64,000 nucleotides of DNA from Betaproteobacteria bacterium UBA2592 (GCA_002340095.1 DDKS01000005.1:1-64000), one strand, 5' to 3'. Positions 55,518 to 63,994 are shown, counted from the first letter of the stretch. Notes: generated by a model from the sequence alone, not told the origin. Made by a program: numbers and translations.

Positions 55518-55616
55518 TCCTGCCATGGTCTGCGCCAGGCGCGACCTAGAATCGACTCCAGATTCAGCGGCTATCTACTTATTTTCATTGATTTTATATC
55601 CTCTGCTGATAAACTG

Positions 55617-55625
55617 AGCTAGAAT
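55617..55625 (+). promoter_or_regulatory. -10 element of pbpG
   Basis: AGCTAGAAT ends 24 bases before the pbpG ATG and is followed by TTGCCC as at the 4.5S promoter. A second pair upstream, TTGATT (55588-55593) and TAAACT (55610-55615), has a 16-base spacer and could also be used. Another CCTAGAAT lies at 55545-55552. Confidence 0.45.
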
Positions 55626-55648
55626 TGCCCGCCAATCAGGGGAGGCCC

Positions 55649-56695
55649 ATGAAGAAATTCACCATTACTTTGCTGGTTTGTGCCCTGACGGCTCTGGGAA
55701 CGGGAGCTGGTGCGATAGCCGCAGAACAGCGGCAATCCGGCAAGACCGCTGCCGCCCAGAAGCAGCAGGCCAAGAAAACCGCTGCCAGGAAGGCCCCGGC
55801 GGCCAAGTCCGCCGCCAAGCCGGGCAAGAAACCGGTCCAGGCTGCCCGGCCGGCGGCACGCAAGCAGCAGTTTGCCGCCAGTCAGTCCCAAGTCCGCAAG
55901 GTTTCCTCCCCGTCCGATGACTGGACCGGCGGCAACCCGGCCCTGGGTTCCGCGTCGGTGTTGGTCCTGGATCAGCACAGCGGTACTCCGCTGCTGGAAA
56001 AGAATGCCGGTCTCGTGGTGCCCATCGCCTCCATTTCCAAGCTCATGACTGCCATGGTCGTCCTCGATGCGGGGCTGGATCTGAACGAGGTCATCAGCAT
56101 CACCGACGAAGACGTGGACTACCTCAAGGGGACTCGCTCCCGTCTCCAGGTGGGGTCGGCCATGACCCGTGACACGGCGCTCCTGCTGGCCCTGATGTCC
56201 TCGGAAAACCGGGCAGCCAATGCCCTGGGGCGGAACTTCCCTGGTGGTCTGCGAGCATTTGTCGCCGCCATGAACCGCAAGGCCTTGGCCCTGGGCATGA
56301 CCCATACCCGTTTCGAGGAACCCACCGGCTTGTCGGCCAACAACGTTTCCACGGCCCGGGATCTGGCCCGCATGGTGGCCGCGGCCCACCAGTACCCCAA
56401 GATCCGCGAGTATTCCACCATGGCCGAAGCCCGGGTCGATCTGGGACACCGCATCCTCGATTTCACCAATACCAATGCCCTGGTGAAGAATCCCGAATGG
56501 CAGATCGGCCTGTCCAAGACCGGCTACATCTCCGAGGCCGGGCGTTGTCTGGTGATGCAGACCTGGGTGGCGGACAGGCCCGTGGTGATGGTGCTGCTCG
56601 ATTCCAATGGCAAGATGACCCGGGTGGGCGATGCAAACCGCATCAAGCGCTGGATGGAAAGTGCCGGGGTCGGCTACCGGAACACCGGCGCCTGA
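55649..56695 (+). CDS. pbpG: D-alanyl-D-alanine endopeptidase (PBP7/PbpG type)
   Basis: This is a low-molecular-weight penicillin-binding protein that cuts cross-links in peptidoglycan. The 348-aa precursor has a signal peptide (1-25), then an unusual Lys/Ala-rich segment (about 31-75) before the catalytic domain. Active-site motifs are SISK (128-131), SEN (about 188-190) and KTG (about 289-291). ATG 55649 has GGGGAGG upstream. Compared with E. coli PBP7 the basic segment is an addition. A terminator follows. Confidence 0.93.
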   Translation: MKKFTITLLVCALTALGTGAGAIAAEQRQSGKTAAAQKQQAKKTAARKAPAAKSAAKPGKKPVQAARPAARKQQFAASQSQVRKVSSPSDDWTGGNPALGSASVLVLDQHSGTPLLEKNAGLVVPIASISKLMTAMVVLDAGLDLNEVISITDEDVDYLKGTRSRLQVGSAMTRDTALLLALMSSENRAANALGRNFPGGLRAFVAAMNRKALALGMTHTRFEEPTGLSANNVSTARDLARMVAAAHQYPKIREYSTMAEARVDLGHRILDFTNTNALVKNPEWQIGLSKTGYISEAGRCLVMQTWVADRPVVMVLLDSNGKMTRVGDANRIKRWMESAGVGYRNTGA

Positions 56696-56723
56696 CAAGG
56701 CTGAAGTCCGTACATGAGGAGGA

Positions 56724-56748
56724 CGCGGCCCCGGGCCGCGTTTTTTTT
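56724..56748 (+). terminator. intrinsic terminator after pbpG
   Basis: CGCGGCC (56724-56730) pairs with GGCCGCG (56734-56740) around CCG and is followed by eight Ts. Confidence 0.9.
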
Positions 56749-56793
56749 GCGGTGCGCCCGGGCAGCAGGGGGCCCTGCTTTGCCGCGCCACGC

Positions 56794-57603
56794 TCAGCGC
56801 GGGCCGGGCCGGTAGCCGAGGGCTTGCGAGATGGCGTCGGCGGTTTCCCGGACCAGAGCGGGCCAGCCTTCCTGGTGCCGTTCGGTCGGTGCCGAAACGG
56901 ACAGGCCGGCCACCAGCTTGCCCTCGTCGTCGCGGATCGGGGCGGCCACGCATTTCAAGCCCACCTCGGCCTCTTCGGCATCGAAGCCGACCTGATGGCG
57001 GCGGATGCGTTCTAAGTCCTTCTCCAGGGCCGCCAGCGTCACCAGGGAGTGGGCGGTCTTGCCTGGCAGGCCGGTGCGTCGGGCGTAGTCGCGCACCGCC
57101 TCGGGCGGGTCCTCGGCCAGGAACAGCTTGCCCACCGAGGTCAGGTGCAGGGGAGCGCGGCCGCCCACCAGATACACCACCCGCACCAAGGAGCGGCCCG
57201 CCGAGGTCCGTTCGATGTAGATGATCTCATCCTCGTGGCGGATACCCAGGTTAACGCTTTCCCCGATCCTTTCATGGAGTTGCTGCATGAAGGGCAGGGC
57301 CAGCTGGCGCAGGTGGATGCGGCTCTTCACCAGGTTGCCCAGTTCCAGCAGACGGATGCCAAGCTGATAGCTGCCGGCATCCGGGCGCTGTACGAAGCGG
57401 CTGCTGGTCAGCGAGGCCAGGATGCGGTGGGCCGTCGAGGGGTGCAGCCCGGTACGCTGGGCCAAGGTCTTGAGGCTGACGGGATCGGGGGATTCGGCGA
57501 GGACATCGAGCAGTGCCATCATGCGCTCGATGACCTGGATGGAATTCTTGGGGGCTTCAGACACGCTGCTTGGCTTCCGTTCAATCCGGCTTGGGGCTAA
57601 CAT
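56794..57603 (-). CDS. IclR-family transcriptional regulator
   Basis: The protein has an N-terminal winged helix-turn-helix (VSLKTLAQRTGLHPSTAHRIL) and a C-terminal IclR effector domain (GESVNLGIRHEDEIIYIER, VGLKCVAAPIRDDEG). From ATG 57603 it is 269 aa; a GTG at 57564 would give a shorter N-terminus as in many relatives. A TGCTAGAAT promoter lies upstream at 57652-57660. It is divergent from the aldehyde-dehydrogenase-like gene, a likely target by position. The ligand is unknown. Confidence 0.9.
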   Translation of the reverse strand: MLAPSRIERKPSSVSEAPKNSIQVIERMMALLDVLAESPDPVSLKTLAQRTGLHPSTAHRILASLTSSRFVQRPDAGSYQLGIRLLELGNLVKSRIHLRQLALPFMQQLHERIGESVNLGIRHEDEIIYIERTSAGRSLVRVVYLVGGRAPLHLTSVGKLFLAEDPPEAVRDYARRTGLPGKTAHSLVTLAALEKDLERIRRHQVGFDAEEAEVGLKCVAAPIRDDEGKLVAGLSVSAPTERHQEGWPALVRETADAISQALGYRPGPR

Positions 57604-57651
57604 GCCCCTTTTTCGTAAATCGGGCCCGTGGGCCCGGTTGTGCACCGCAGT

Positions 57652-57660
57652 ATTCTAGCA
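57652..57660 (-). promoter_or_regulatory. extended -10 promoter of the IclR gene
   Basis: The minus strand reads TGCTAGAAT here, with transcription starting near 57645 and a leader of about 42 bases to ATG 57603. It lies only 17 bases from the start of the divergent gene, so the two promoters must overlap. Confidence 0.5.
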
Positions 57661-57676
57661 TTGGAGCGCATTCAAG

Positions 57677-58384
57677 ATGATGTTGAGTCCCGACGGCCCG
57701 CCGGCCCTGCCCCTGTGGATCAATGGCCGGGCATTTCTGACCATGGCGCCGGCTTTTTACGAAGTCTGCGATGCCCAGACCGGTGCGGCCCTGCGCCGCA
57801 CGCCGTTGTGCGGTGCGGAAGAGGTGGCCGAGGCCGCCCGGGCGGCCCGGGCGGCGGCTCCCGCCTGGGCCGCCCGGGAGAGCAGCGCCCGCCAGGAACT
57901 GCTGCAGGCCTGGGCGGCAGGGCTGGAGCAATACACGGGGCATTTTGCCAAGCTGGTGCGCCAGGAGACCGGCAAGGATGAAGCCCAGGCCCTGGCCGAG
58001 GTCGAGGCCGCGCTGGCGGCCCTGGGCGCCGGGATCGGCCTGCCGGAGGATGCCGGCCAGGTGGTGGGGCTGGCCTGGGACGACACGGCACCCCTGGCAA
58101 GGGCGGCTTCCCTGCTGGCGCCGATCCTGCGGGCCGGTGGCACGGTGGTGCTCAAGCCCAGCCCCAGGACGCCCGGGGCGGTCTACGCCCTGGTCGAGCT
58201 GTCGGCCCGGGTGGGCCTGCCGGCCGGAGTCGTCAACCTGGTGCAGGGGGATGAGGCGGCCTTGCAGGCCCTGTTCGCCGAGCCGGAGATCAGCCGGGTG
58301 GCGTTCTCGGGCCGGGACGAACTGGTGGCCCGGGTGGCCGTCATGGCCGCGCAAGGCGGCAAGCCCTTCTCCGTGGAGGACTGA
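57677..58384 (+). CDS. truncated aldehyde-dehydrogenase-like protein
   Basis: The 235-aa product resembles the N-terminal NAD-binding half of aldehyde dehydrogenases: a ring of helices with QETGKDEAQALAEVE, then GGTVVLKPSPRTPGAV and GLPAGVVNLVQGD, and finally VAFSGRDEL. It stops (GGKPFSVED) exactly where normal enzymes continue with the catalytic Glu-containing ELGGK segment, and the catalytic cysteine domain is absent. The usual PWNFP asparagine region is replaced by GLAWDDTAP. A simple dehydrogenase role is excluded. It could be a decaying gene or a repurposed binding protein; the reading frame and codon use look intact. Confidence 0.7.
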   Translation: MMLSPDGPPALPLWINGRAFLTMAPAFYEVCDAQTGAALRRTPLCGAEEVAEAARAARAAAPAWAARESSARQELLQAWAAGLEQYTGHFAKLVRQETGKDEAQALAEVEAALAALGAGIGLPEDAGQVVGLAWDDTAPLARAASLLAPILRAGGTVVLKPSPRTPGAVYALVELSARVGLPAGVVNLVQGDEAALQALFAEPEISRVAFSGRDELVARVAVMAAQGGKPFSVED

Positions 58385-58406
58385 GCCCCGGCTTTCCGGT
58401 GCTCGG

Positions 58407-58422
58407 GGCCGGCTTTCCGGCC
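58407..58422. terminator. hairpin between convergent genes
   Basis: GGCCGG (58407-58412) and CCGGCC (58417-58422) surround CTTT; the 12-base sequence CCGGCTTTCCGG occurs twice in this gap, at 58388-58399 and 58409-58420. It may terminate both converging genes, though a T-run is lacking. Confidence 0.4.
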
Positions 58423-58426
58423 GGCC

Positions 58427-59068
58427 TCAGCAGATCTTCACCACGATGTCGTGCAGGGTGTTGGCGCAGTTGGCCATGCGGTCGGCGGCGTTGGAGAGGT
58501 GGCGGTAGATTTCCCGCCGCTTGAACATGTTGATGTAGTCATCGCCCTGGAACAGGTCGGCCAGGGCCCGGCGGTAAGCCTTTTCCACCTTGCGCTCCGC
58601 CTTTCTGGCCGTATCCGCGTCCTCGGCGGCCGAATAAGGCAGCTTGCCCAGCTTGCTGTAACCGATCACCAGGGCATCCATGCCCATCTTCAGGTGCATG
58701 GCCATTTCCAGGGTGTGTTTGTCGGGCGTCACGCCCAGCACGTCCATCTCGCTCACGGTGGTCTTGCAGTAGTTCACCACCTCGTCCAGATCCACGATGG
58801 CGCGGTAGATATCCTCCCGGTCGATGGGGGTCGAGAAGGCCTCGTTCAGGGTGTGCAGGTTGCGCACCTTGATGCGGTCCGCCTCGTGTTCGTCCTGGCG
58901 AATCTGCTGGCCAATGCTGGGGGACGCCGTTTCCATGAATTCCACCAGCAGGCCCGCCGTGTGGGCCACCTGGATGCACTGCTCGGACAGCAGGGTGAAG
59001 AAATCCGGCATCTTGGGGAAGACCCGGTTGTAGAGGCGGCGGAAGATGGAAGGGGAATTGTCGTCCAT
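58427..59068 (-). CDS. PhoU-like DUF47 protein (Pit accessory)
   Basis: The 213-aa all-helical protein belongs to the DUF47/TIGR00153 PhoU-like family that accompanies Pit phosphate carriers and probably controls them. Acidic metal-binding signatures such as DEHEADRIK and DLDEVVNYCK (about 58-96) are present. ATG 59068 is used; the upstream open frame is the shadow of the pit gene. It starts 13 bases after the pit stop on the same strand. Confidence 0.92.
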   Translation of the reverse strand: MDDNSPSIFRRLYNRVFPKMPDFFTLLSEQCIQVAHTAGLLVEFMETASPSIGQQIRQDEHEADRIKVRNLHTLNEAFSTPIDREDIYRAIVDLDEVVNYCKTTVSEMDVLGVTPDKHTLEMAMHLKMGMDALVIGYSKLGKLPYSAAEDADTARKAERKVEKAYRRALADLFQGDDYINMFKRREIYRHLSNAADRMANCANTLHDIVVKIC

Positions 59069-59081
59069 GAATGGCTCCCGG

Positions 59082-60158
59082 CTATCCGGCGGGTTTGAGG
59101 AAGAGGTTGACCAGGGCGTAGGCGAGGATGGCGATGCAGGCCGAACCCGGAATGGTGATGATCCAGGTCGTGACAATGTCGCTGGCCTTGGACCAGCGCA
59201 CCGAGCGGGGCCGCTCCGAGGCGCCGATGCCCATGATGGAGGTGGCCACCACGTGGGTGGTGGACACCGGGGCGCCGACCATCGAGGCGGCAAAGATCAC
59301 GGCGCCGGAAGTCAGCTGGGAATCCAGGGCGTGGATGGGGCGCACCCGGTAGATGGCGAAGCCCAGGGTGCGCACGATGCGCCAGCCACCCGACAGGATG
59401 CCGAGGGTGATGGCACAGGCACAGGCCAGCATTACCCAGAACGGTACCTGGAATTCGGGAATGAAGCCCCCCAGCAGCAGCACCAGGGTGAGGATGCCCA
59501 TGCTCTTCTGGGCGTCGTTGGCCCCGTGGGAGAAGGCCAGGCCGGCGGCGGTGGCGTACTGGGCCAGTTTCAGACCGGAATTGGCGGCGGGCCGGGCGGC
59601 CCGGAGCAGGGCGTGCATCAGGCGGTGGATCAGGTAGCCGGCCCAGAAACCGGCCAGGGGCGAGAGGATAAGCGCCGCCAGCACCTTGACGATGCCGGTG
59701 ATGCGGCCTTCGAGCAGCTCGGCGAAGCCCCAGAGCACATGGTCGCTCCCCACCGACACCACTACCGCCCCGGTCAGACCACCGACCAGGGCGTGGGAGG
59801 ACGAGGAGGGAATGCCTTTCCACCAGGTGATGAAATTCCAGAGGATGGCTCCCAACAGGCCGCACAGGATCACCGCCAGGGACAGGAGCGGCGGCACCCC
59901 GCCCAGCTGGACGAAGGAGCCGATGGTATTGGCTACCGCCGTGCCCCCGAGCAGGGGGCCGAGGAATTCGAAGATCCCCACCAGGATCACGGCCTGGGCC
60001 GGCGTCATGGCGCGGGAGGCAATGACCGTGGCGACGATGTTGGCCGCATCGTGAAAGCCGTTGGTGTAATCGAACAGCAGCACGATGGCCACGGTGATGA
60101 TGGCCAGCAGCAACAGGGCGTCCAAGTCCGCCTCCGCACAGGAAAATGTGGGGTCCAT
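59082..60158 (-). CDS. pit: inorganic phosphate transporter, Pit family
   Basis: Pit carriers import metal-phosphate with protons. The 358-aa protein has about ten membrane helices, with the two inverted PHO-4 repeats marked by FDYTNGFHDAANIVAT near the start and AFSHGANDAQKSMG in the middle, the family signatures. ATG 60158 gives MDPTFS; the open frame beyond it is GC-rich non-coding sequence. The 200-base gap to the divergent flavodoxin-fold gene shows no clear promoter. Confidence 0.93.
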   Translation of the reverse strand: MDPTFSCAEADLDALLLLAIITVAIVLLFDYTNGFHDAANIVATVIASRAMTPAQAVILVGIFEFLGPLLGGTAVANTIGSFVQLGGVPPLLSLAVILCGLLGAILWNFITWWKGIPSSSSHALVGGLTGAVVVSVGSDHVLWGFAELLEGRITGIVKVLAALILSPLAGFWAGYLIHRLMHALLRAARPAANSGLKLAQYATAAGLAFSHGANDAQKSMGILTLVLLLGGFIPEFQVPFWVMLACACAITLGILSGGWRIVRTLGFAIYRVRPIHALDSQLTSGAVIFAASMVGAPVSTTHVVATSIMGIGASERPRSVRWSKASDIVTTWIITIPGSACIAILAYALVNLFLKPAG

Positions 60159-60358
60159 TATAGGGCTGGGCCGAAGCCCCCGGGGGAGAGTCTTGCGCCT
60201 CGGTTCAGGGCAGGGGCTGCCGTGCTGCCGGGTGCCCCAAATCATCCGGCTTCGCGTATCCTGTCCCCCTTGTATTGTGCCGCGCAACCCGGCAAAAACA
60301 TCAGGCGGACCGGCGTCCGGCGGCAGCCCGGTCCCCACCCATCGACATGGAGACTCGC

Positions 60359-60925
60359 ATGAAGAAAATCGCCATTGCCTACCATAGCGGTTACGGTCAT
60401 ACGGCCCGTCAGGCCCGCGCCGTCCTCGAAGGGGCTGGTTCCGTCGCGGGGGTGGAGGCCAAACTCTACGACGTCACCGGGCTGGATGAGGCGGCCTGGG
60501 CGGAACTGGATGCCGCCGACGCCATCATCTTCGGCGCGCCCACCTACATGGGCAGCGCTTCGGCCCGGTTCAAGGAGTTCATGGATGCCTCCAGCAAGCG
60601 CTGGTTTGCCCAGACCTGGAAAGACAAGCTGGCGGCGGGTTTCACCACATCCGCCTCCCAGTCCGGGGACAAGCTCAATACCCTGATCCAGCTGATGATC
60701 CTGGCTTGCCAGCACGGCATGATCTGGGTCAGTCTGGACATCCTGCCCGGCAACAACTCCAGCCAGGGCTCGGTCAACGACCTGAACCGCCTGGGCTGTT
60801 CCTCGGGCGCCATGGCCCAGGCCAATGCGGACCAGGGGGCCGACGCCATGCTCGAATCGGACCTGAAGACGGCGGCCCGGCTGGGGCAGCGGGTGGCCGA
60901 ACAGCTGCTGCGCCTGCGGGCCTGA
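60359..60925 (+). CDS. flavodoxin-fold NAD(P)H oxidoreductase-like protein (WrbA-related)
   Basis: The 188-aa protein has the flavodoxin fold with an FMN phosphate-binding loop HSGYGHTARQA (about 9-19) and an aromatic FMN contact in GAPTYMGSASARFKEFMD. It is related to WrbA and NADPH-dependent FMN reductases. The substrate is not clear. ATG 60359 is chosen. It lies between pit and a two-receiver regulator, the latter 41 bases downstream in the same direction. Confidence 0.85.
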   Translation: MKKIAIAYHSGYGHTARQARAVLEGAGSVAGVEAKLYDVTGLDEAAWAELDAADAIIFGAPTYMGSASARFKEFMDASSKRWFAQTWKDKLAAGFTTSASQSGDKLNTLIQLMILACQHGMIWVSLDILPGNNSSQGSVNDLNRLGCSSGAMAQANADQGADAMLESDLKTAARLGQRVAEQLLRLRA

Positions 60926-60966
60926 TCTTGCCCCTGCACCGACGACGTGGAGAAAGGACTGGAAGC

Positions 60967-61758
60967 GTGAATTTATCGATGCATGATCTGCATGTTTTGC
61001 TGGTGGAGCCTTCCCAGATGCAGTCCCAGCTGATCCGGCGGATGCTCGAACACCTGGGGGCGGGCCGGGTGGTGCACCGGGAGCGGGGGGACGATGCCCT
61101 TGCCGCCATGGGCGAGATACGGCCCAGCGTCGTGATCAGCAGCCTTTACCTACCGGACATGCCGGGGACCGAACTGGTGCGCATGATGCGCGACGACCCG
61201 GACCTGGAGCGCGTCCCCTTCGTGCTGATCTCGAGCGAGACCCGGCCGCAGATGCTCGAACCCGTGCGCCAGTCCGGCGCCTGCTGCATCGTGTCCAAGC
61301 CCTTCAGTGAAGCCCAGCTGGCCCGCGCCCTGCAGAACGCCATCGACCTGCTCAGTCCGGAGGCGCCCTTCGATCCGGAGGAAGTGGAAAATTTGCGCGT
61401 CCTCCTGGTGGACGACAGCCACGCCTCCCGGCGCCACATCCGGCGACTGCTCGAGGAAATGGGGGTCGGCGAGATCATCGAGGCGGAAAACGGCCGGGAG
61501 GCCGTGACCCGACTGGCCGATACCATGGTGGACCTGGTGCTCACCGACTACAACATGCCGGAAATGGATGGGCAGGCCCTGGTGGAATACATCCGCACCC
61601 AGAGCTGGCAGGCTTCGGTGCCCATCCTGATGATCACCAGCGAGCACGACCAGGGCCGCCTCGCCGCCGTGGAAAAGGCCGGGGTTTCGGCCATCTGCGA
61701 CAAGCCCTTCGAGGCCAGGAGCATCCGCCAGCTGATTGCCCAGGCCCTCGTGGCCTGA
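60967..61758 (+). CDS. response regulator with two receiver domains
   Basis: The 263-aa protein consists of two CheY-like receiver domains and nothing else. The first (about 8-125) has VEPS in place of the usual acidic pair and SSLYLPD where the phospho-Asp normally stands, so it is degenerate. The second (about 140-260) has DDS, phospho-accepting D in LTDYNMPEMDG (about residue 194) and CDKPF, and looks functional. The start is GTG 60967, with ATG 60979 as alternative. No kinase is nearby. Confidence 0.85.
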   Translation: MNLSMHDLHVLLVEPSQMQSQLIRRMLEHLGAGRVVHRERGDDALAAMGEIRPSVVISSLYLPDMPGTELVRMMRDDPDLERVPFVLISSETRPQMLEPVRQSGACCIVSKPFSEAQLARALQNAIDLLSPEAPFDPEEVENLRVLLVDDSHASRRHIRRLLEEMGVGEIIEAENGREAVTRLADTMVDLVLTDYNMPEMDGQALVEYIRTQSWQASVPILMITSEHDQGRLAAVEKAGVSAICDKPFEARSIRQLIAQALVA

Positions 61759-61766
61759 GCCGGAGG

Positions 61767-62390
61767 TCAGAAGCAGGAACTCCGGGACAGGGGGCCACCC
61801 TGCCGGCGCAGCCGCTCGCTTTCCAGGTGGTTGCGGCGCACGATGGCCTCGGCGATCTCCCGGCTGATGGTCTCCGGATCCGGCAGTTGGTTGGGACGGA
61901 ACACGATCAGGGGAATACCCAGTTTTTCCAGAGCCTCGCGCTTGGCAGTTTCCGGATCGGGCCGGTCATAGCCTTCGGGGGCTGGCCAGGTCAATTCGAT
62001 GGCGGCCAGGATGGCGAAATCGTCACGGCAGACGATGAAATCCACGCCGCGGCCCAGCACGGCGCGCAGCTCGTCTACCGCCTTGCGGCCACGCAGCTGG
62101 GCCAGTTGGGCCATGCCCACCTGGGCGAAGATGATCATGTTGGGCATCGCTTCGCGCAGGCGGTGGTACAGCACCTGCTCGGTGCTGTTGAGCAGTTGGA
62201 AGGGGCTGCGGCTCGGCGGCTCCACGAAGCGGGTTTTCGCCTCCGTGTAGCCGCTTTGGGGCCGGCTTTCCCGAGGGGCGGGCACGGCTGCTTCACGACG
62301 GTCGGGCTGGGAGGCGGCGAAGTGACGCAGGGCCCCGATCACCAGGGCAACGGCCAGGGCCAGCAGGCCCACCAGGGTCAGCGTGTCCAT
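61767..62390 (-). CDS. DUF2726 family protein with N-terminal membrane helix
   Basis: The 207-aa protein has a membrane helix (about 3-22), a Pro/Arg-rich spacer and a DUF2726 domain from about residue 65 (NSTEQVLYHRLREA, VDFIVCRDDFAILAAIELTW). The domain resembles restriction-endonuclease-like folds, with acidic D and E in the last segment, but an activity is not established. ATG 62390 is used. It converges on the two-receiver gene with 8 bases between. Confidence 0.8.
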   Translation of the reverse strand: MDTLTLVGLLALAVALVIGALRHFAASQPDRREAAVPAPRESRPQSGYTEAKTRFVEPPSRSPFQLLNSTEQVLYHRLREAMPNMIIFAQVGMAQLAQLRGRKAVDELRAVLGRGVDFIVCRDDFAILAAIELTWPAPEGYDRPDPETAKREALEKLGIPLIVFRPNQLPDPETISREIAEAIVRRNHLESERLRRQGGPLSRSSCF

Positions 62391-62394
62391 GGAA

Positions 62395-63399
62395 TCAGCC
62401 TCCGGATGGGCCGGAGCGGGCGTCGCCCGCGTCCGGGGCACGGGGCCTCGGGCCGTCCTGGACCCGATAGAGTTCCCGGCCCTTGGGTTCGTGGTAGACC
62501 CGGATCAGGATTTCCCCGAGTACGCCGATGGCGATCAGTTGCACCCCCATCAGGCAGAGCATGATGGCGACCAGCAGCAGGGGGCGTCCACCGATGGATT
62601 CCCCCATCAGCTTCAACGCCCCGAGCCAGGCCAGGGAGAGGGCCCCGGGGGTCAGCAGCCACAGGCCGATGCCGCCGAAGGCGTGCAAGGGGCGGTGCAG
62701 GTAGCGCATCAGGAACTTGATGAGCAGCAGGTCCAGGGCGACCCGGAAGGTCCGGTCGATGCCGTACTTGGAGGTACCCCGGGTCCGGGCGTGGTGCCGC
62801 ACCGGCACCTCGACGATGCGGGCGCCGGCTTCGGCCGCCAGGGTGGGAATGAAGCGGTGCAGTTCCCCGTAGAGCTGGATGCGCTCGATGATTTCCCGCC
62901 GGTACACCTTGAGGGCGCAGCCGTAGTCGTGCAGGCGCACCCCGGTCACCTTGGAAATCAGCCGGTTGGCGATCATCGAGGGCAGCTTGCGGGACAGGGC
63001 CGCATCCTGGCGGGCCTTGCGCCAGCCGGAGATCATGTCGATCTGGGGGCTGTTGTCCATCTGCTCGATCAGGGCGGGGATGTCGTCCGGGTCGTTCTGC
63101 AAATCCCCGTCCAGGGTGACGATGTACTGGCCCCGGGCCACGTCGAAGCCGGCCTGCAGGGCGGCCGTCTGGCCGTAATTGCGGATCAGGAAGCGGGGCC
63201 GCAGCCACGGGGTCCGTTCTGCCAGCTCCGCCAGGATGTGCGCCGAATCGTCCCGGGAGCCGTCATCGACGCAGATCAGTTCGAAGGGCTTGCCGGTGCG
63301 CTCCAGGGCATCCCCGACCCGGGCCACCAGATCGGGCAGATTCTCGGCTTCGTTGTAGATGGGAATCACGACGGAAATGGCGGGTACGGCAGCGGTCAT
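62395..63399 (-). CDS. polyprenol-phosphate glycosyltransferase (GT2, ArnC/DPM1-like)
   Basis: The 334-aa protein is a family 2 glycosyltransferase with N-terminal SVVIPIYNEAENLPDLV, CVDDGSRDDS and the metal-binding DGDLQNDP segment. Two C-terminal membrane helices (about 235-260 and 270-300) are as in ArnC or GtrB, which transfer a sugar to undecaprenyl phosphate. The sugar is unknown. It overlaps the next upstream gene by ATGA and is followed by DUF2726 after 4 bases. Confidence 0.9.
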   Translation of the reverse strand: MTAAVPAISVVIPIYNEAENLPDLVARVGDALERTGKPFELICVDDGSRDDSAHILAELAERTPWLRPRFLIRNYGQTAALQAGFDVARGQYIVTLDGDLQNDPDDIPALIEQMDNSPQIDMISGWRKARQDAALSRKLPSMIANRLISKVTGVRLHDYGCALKVYRREIIERIQLYGELHRFIPTLAAEAGARIVEVPVRHHARTRGTSKYGIDRTFRVALDLLLIKFLMRYLHRPLHAFGGIGLWLLTPGALSLAWLGALKLMGESIGGRPLLLVAIMLCLMGVQLIAIGVLGEILIRVYHEPKGRELYRVQDGPRPRAPDAGDARSGPSGG

Positions 63400-63947
63400 G
63401 AAGATTTCCTTCGGGCCAGATGAAAGGCCAGGATCAGTACGAGGATCGGGTCCAGCAGGGCGTTCCAGAGATTGGCATACAGGCCGACAGTGTAAGCCAG
63501 CAGGTTTCCCGTGAGCAGCCCCAGCCAGGCTCCCTGGCGGCGCAGATAGAGCAGGACCAGCAGCGGCAGCAGGGCGGCCAGCAGTGGCAGGGGCTGAAAG
63601 CCCCAGCCATAGGGGTCCACGGGCCCCAGGCCCAGGGCCGCCAGGTGGAAGCCGATGCCCAGGGCGAGCAGGGCGGCGCCGGTCCGCGGGCCGGGGGCCG
63701 GCGGCAGGGGGCGGCCCAGGCAGGTGAGCAGGGCCAGCTGCACCAGGGTCATGGACGGGGCGCCGAACACTCCGTGCAGCCAGGCTGCCAGACTGCCGAT
63801 CTCCGGCAGGGGCAGGAAGGCCAGGCTGCCGGCAGCCAGGGTCAGGGGCAGGGCCAGCCGCGGCCGCAGGCGCCGCGCCAGCAGGGCGCCCAGGGCGGCA
63901 CTCAGGCATCCCTGGGCCAACCAGCCGAACAGTTCCGCCGGCATCAT
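63396..63947 (-). CDS. hypothetical membrane protein, 183 aa
   Basis: I do not recognise the family. The protein is very hydrophobic, with about five to six membrane segments and Leu/Ala-rich composition, ending in a basic HLARRKSS tail. It overlaps the glycosyltransferase start by ATGA, so it is translated with it and may help that enzyme, for example as a flippase-like or scaffold subunit; this is only positional inference. ATG 63944 is an alternative start. Confidence 0.7.
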   Translation of the reverse strand: MMPAELFGWLAQGCLSAALGALLARRLRPRLALPLTLAAGSLAFLPLPEIGSLAAWLHGVFGAPSMTLVQLALLTCLGRPLPPAPGPRTGAALLALGIGFHLAALGLGPVDPYGWGFQPLPLLAALLPLLVLLYLRRQGAWLGLLTGNLLAYTVGLYANLWNALLDPILVLILAFHLARRKSS

Positions 63948-63964
63948 GGGCTGCCCTCCGCAGG

Positions 63965-63994
63965 CGGGAGGGCGGGCTCGCGCCCGCCCTCCCG
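63965..63994. terminator. 13-bp GC-rich inverted repeat at the right edge
   Basis: CGGGAGGGCGGGC (63965-63977) pairs perfectly with GCCCGCCCTCCCG (63982-63994) around TCGC. It lies just upstream of the 183-aa gene and may terminate a minus-strand gene beyond the window. The T-run cannot be judged for lack of sequence. Confidence 0.5.
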
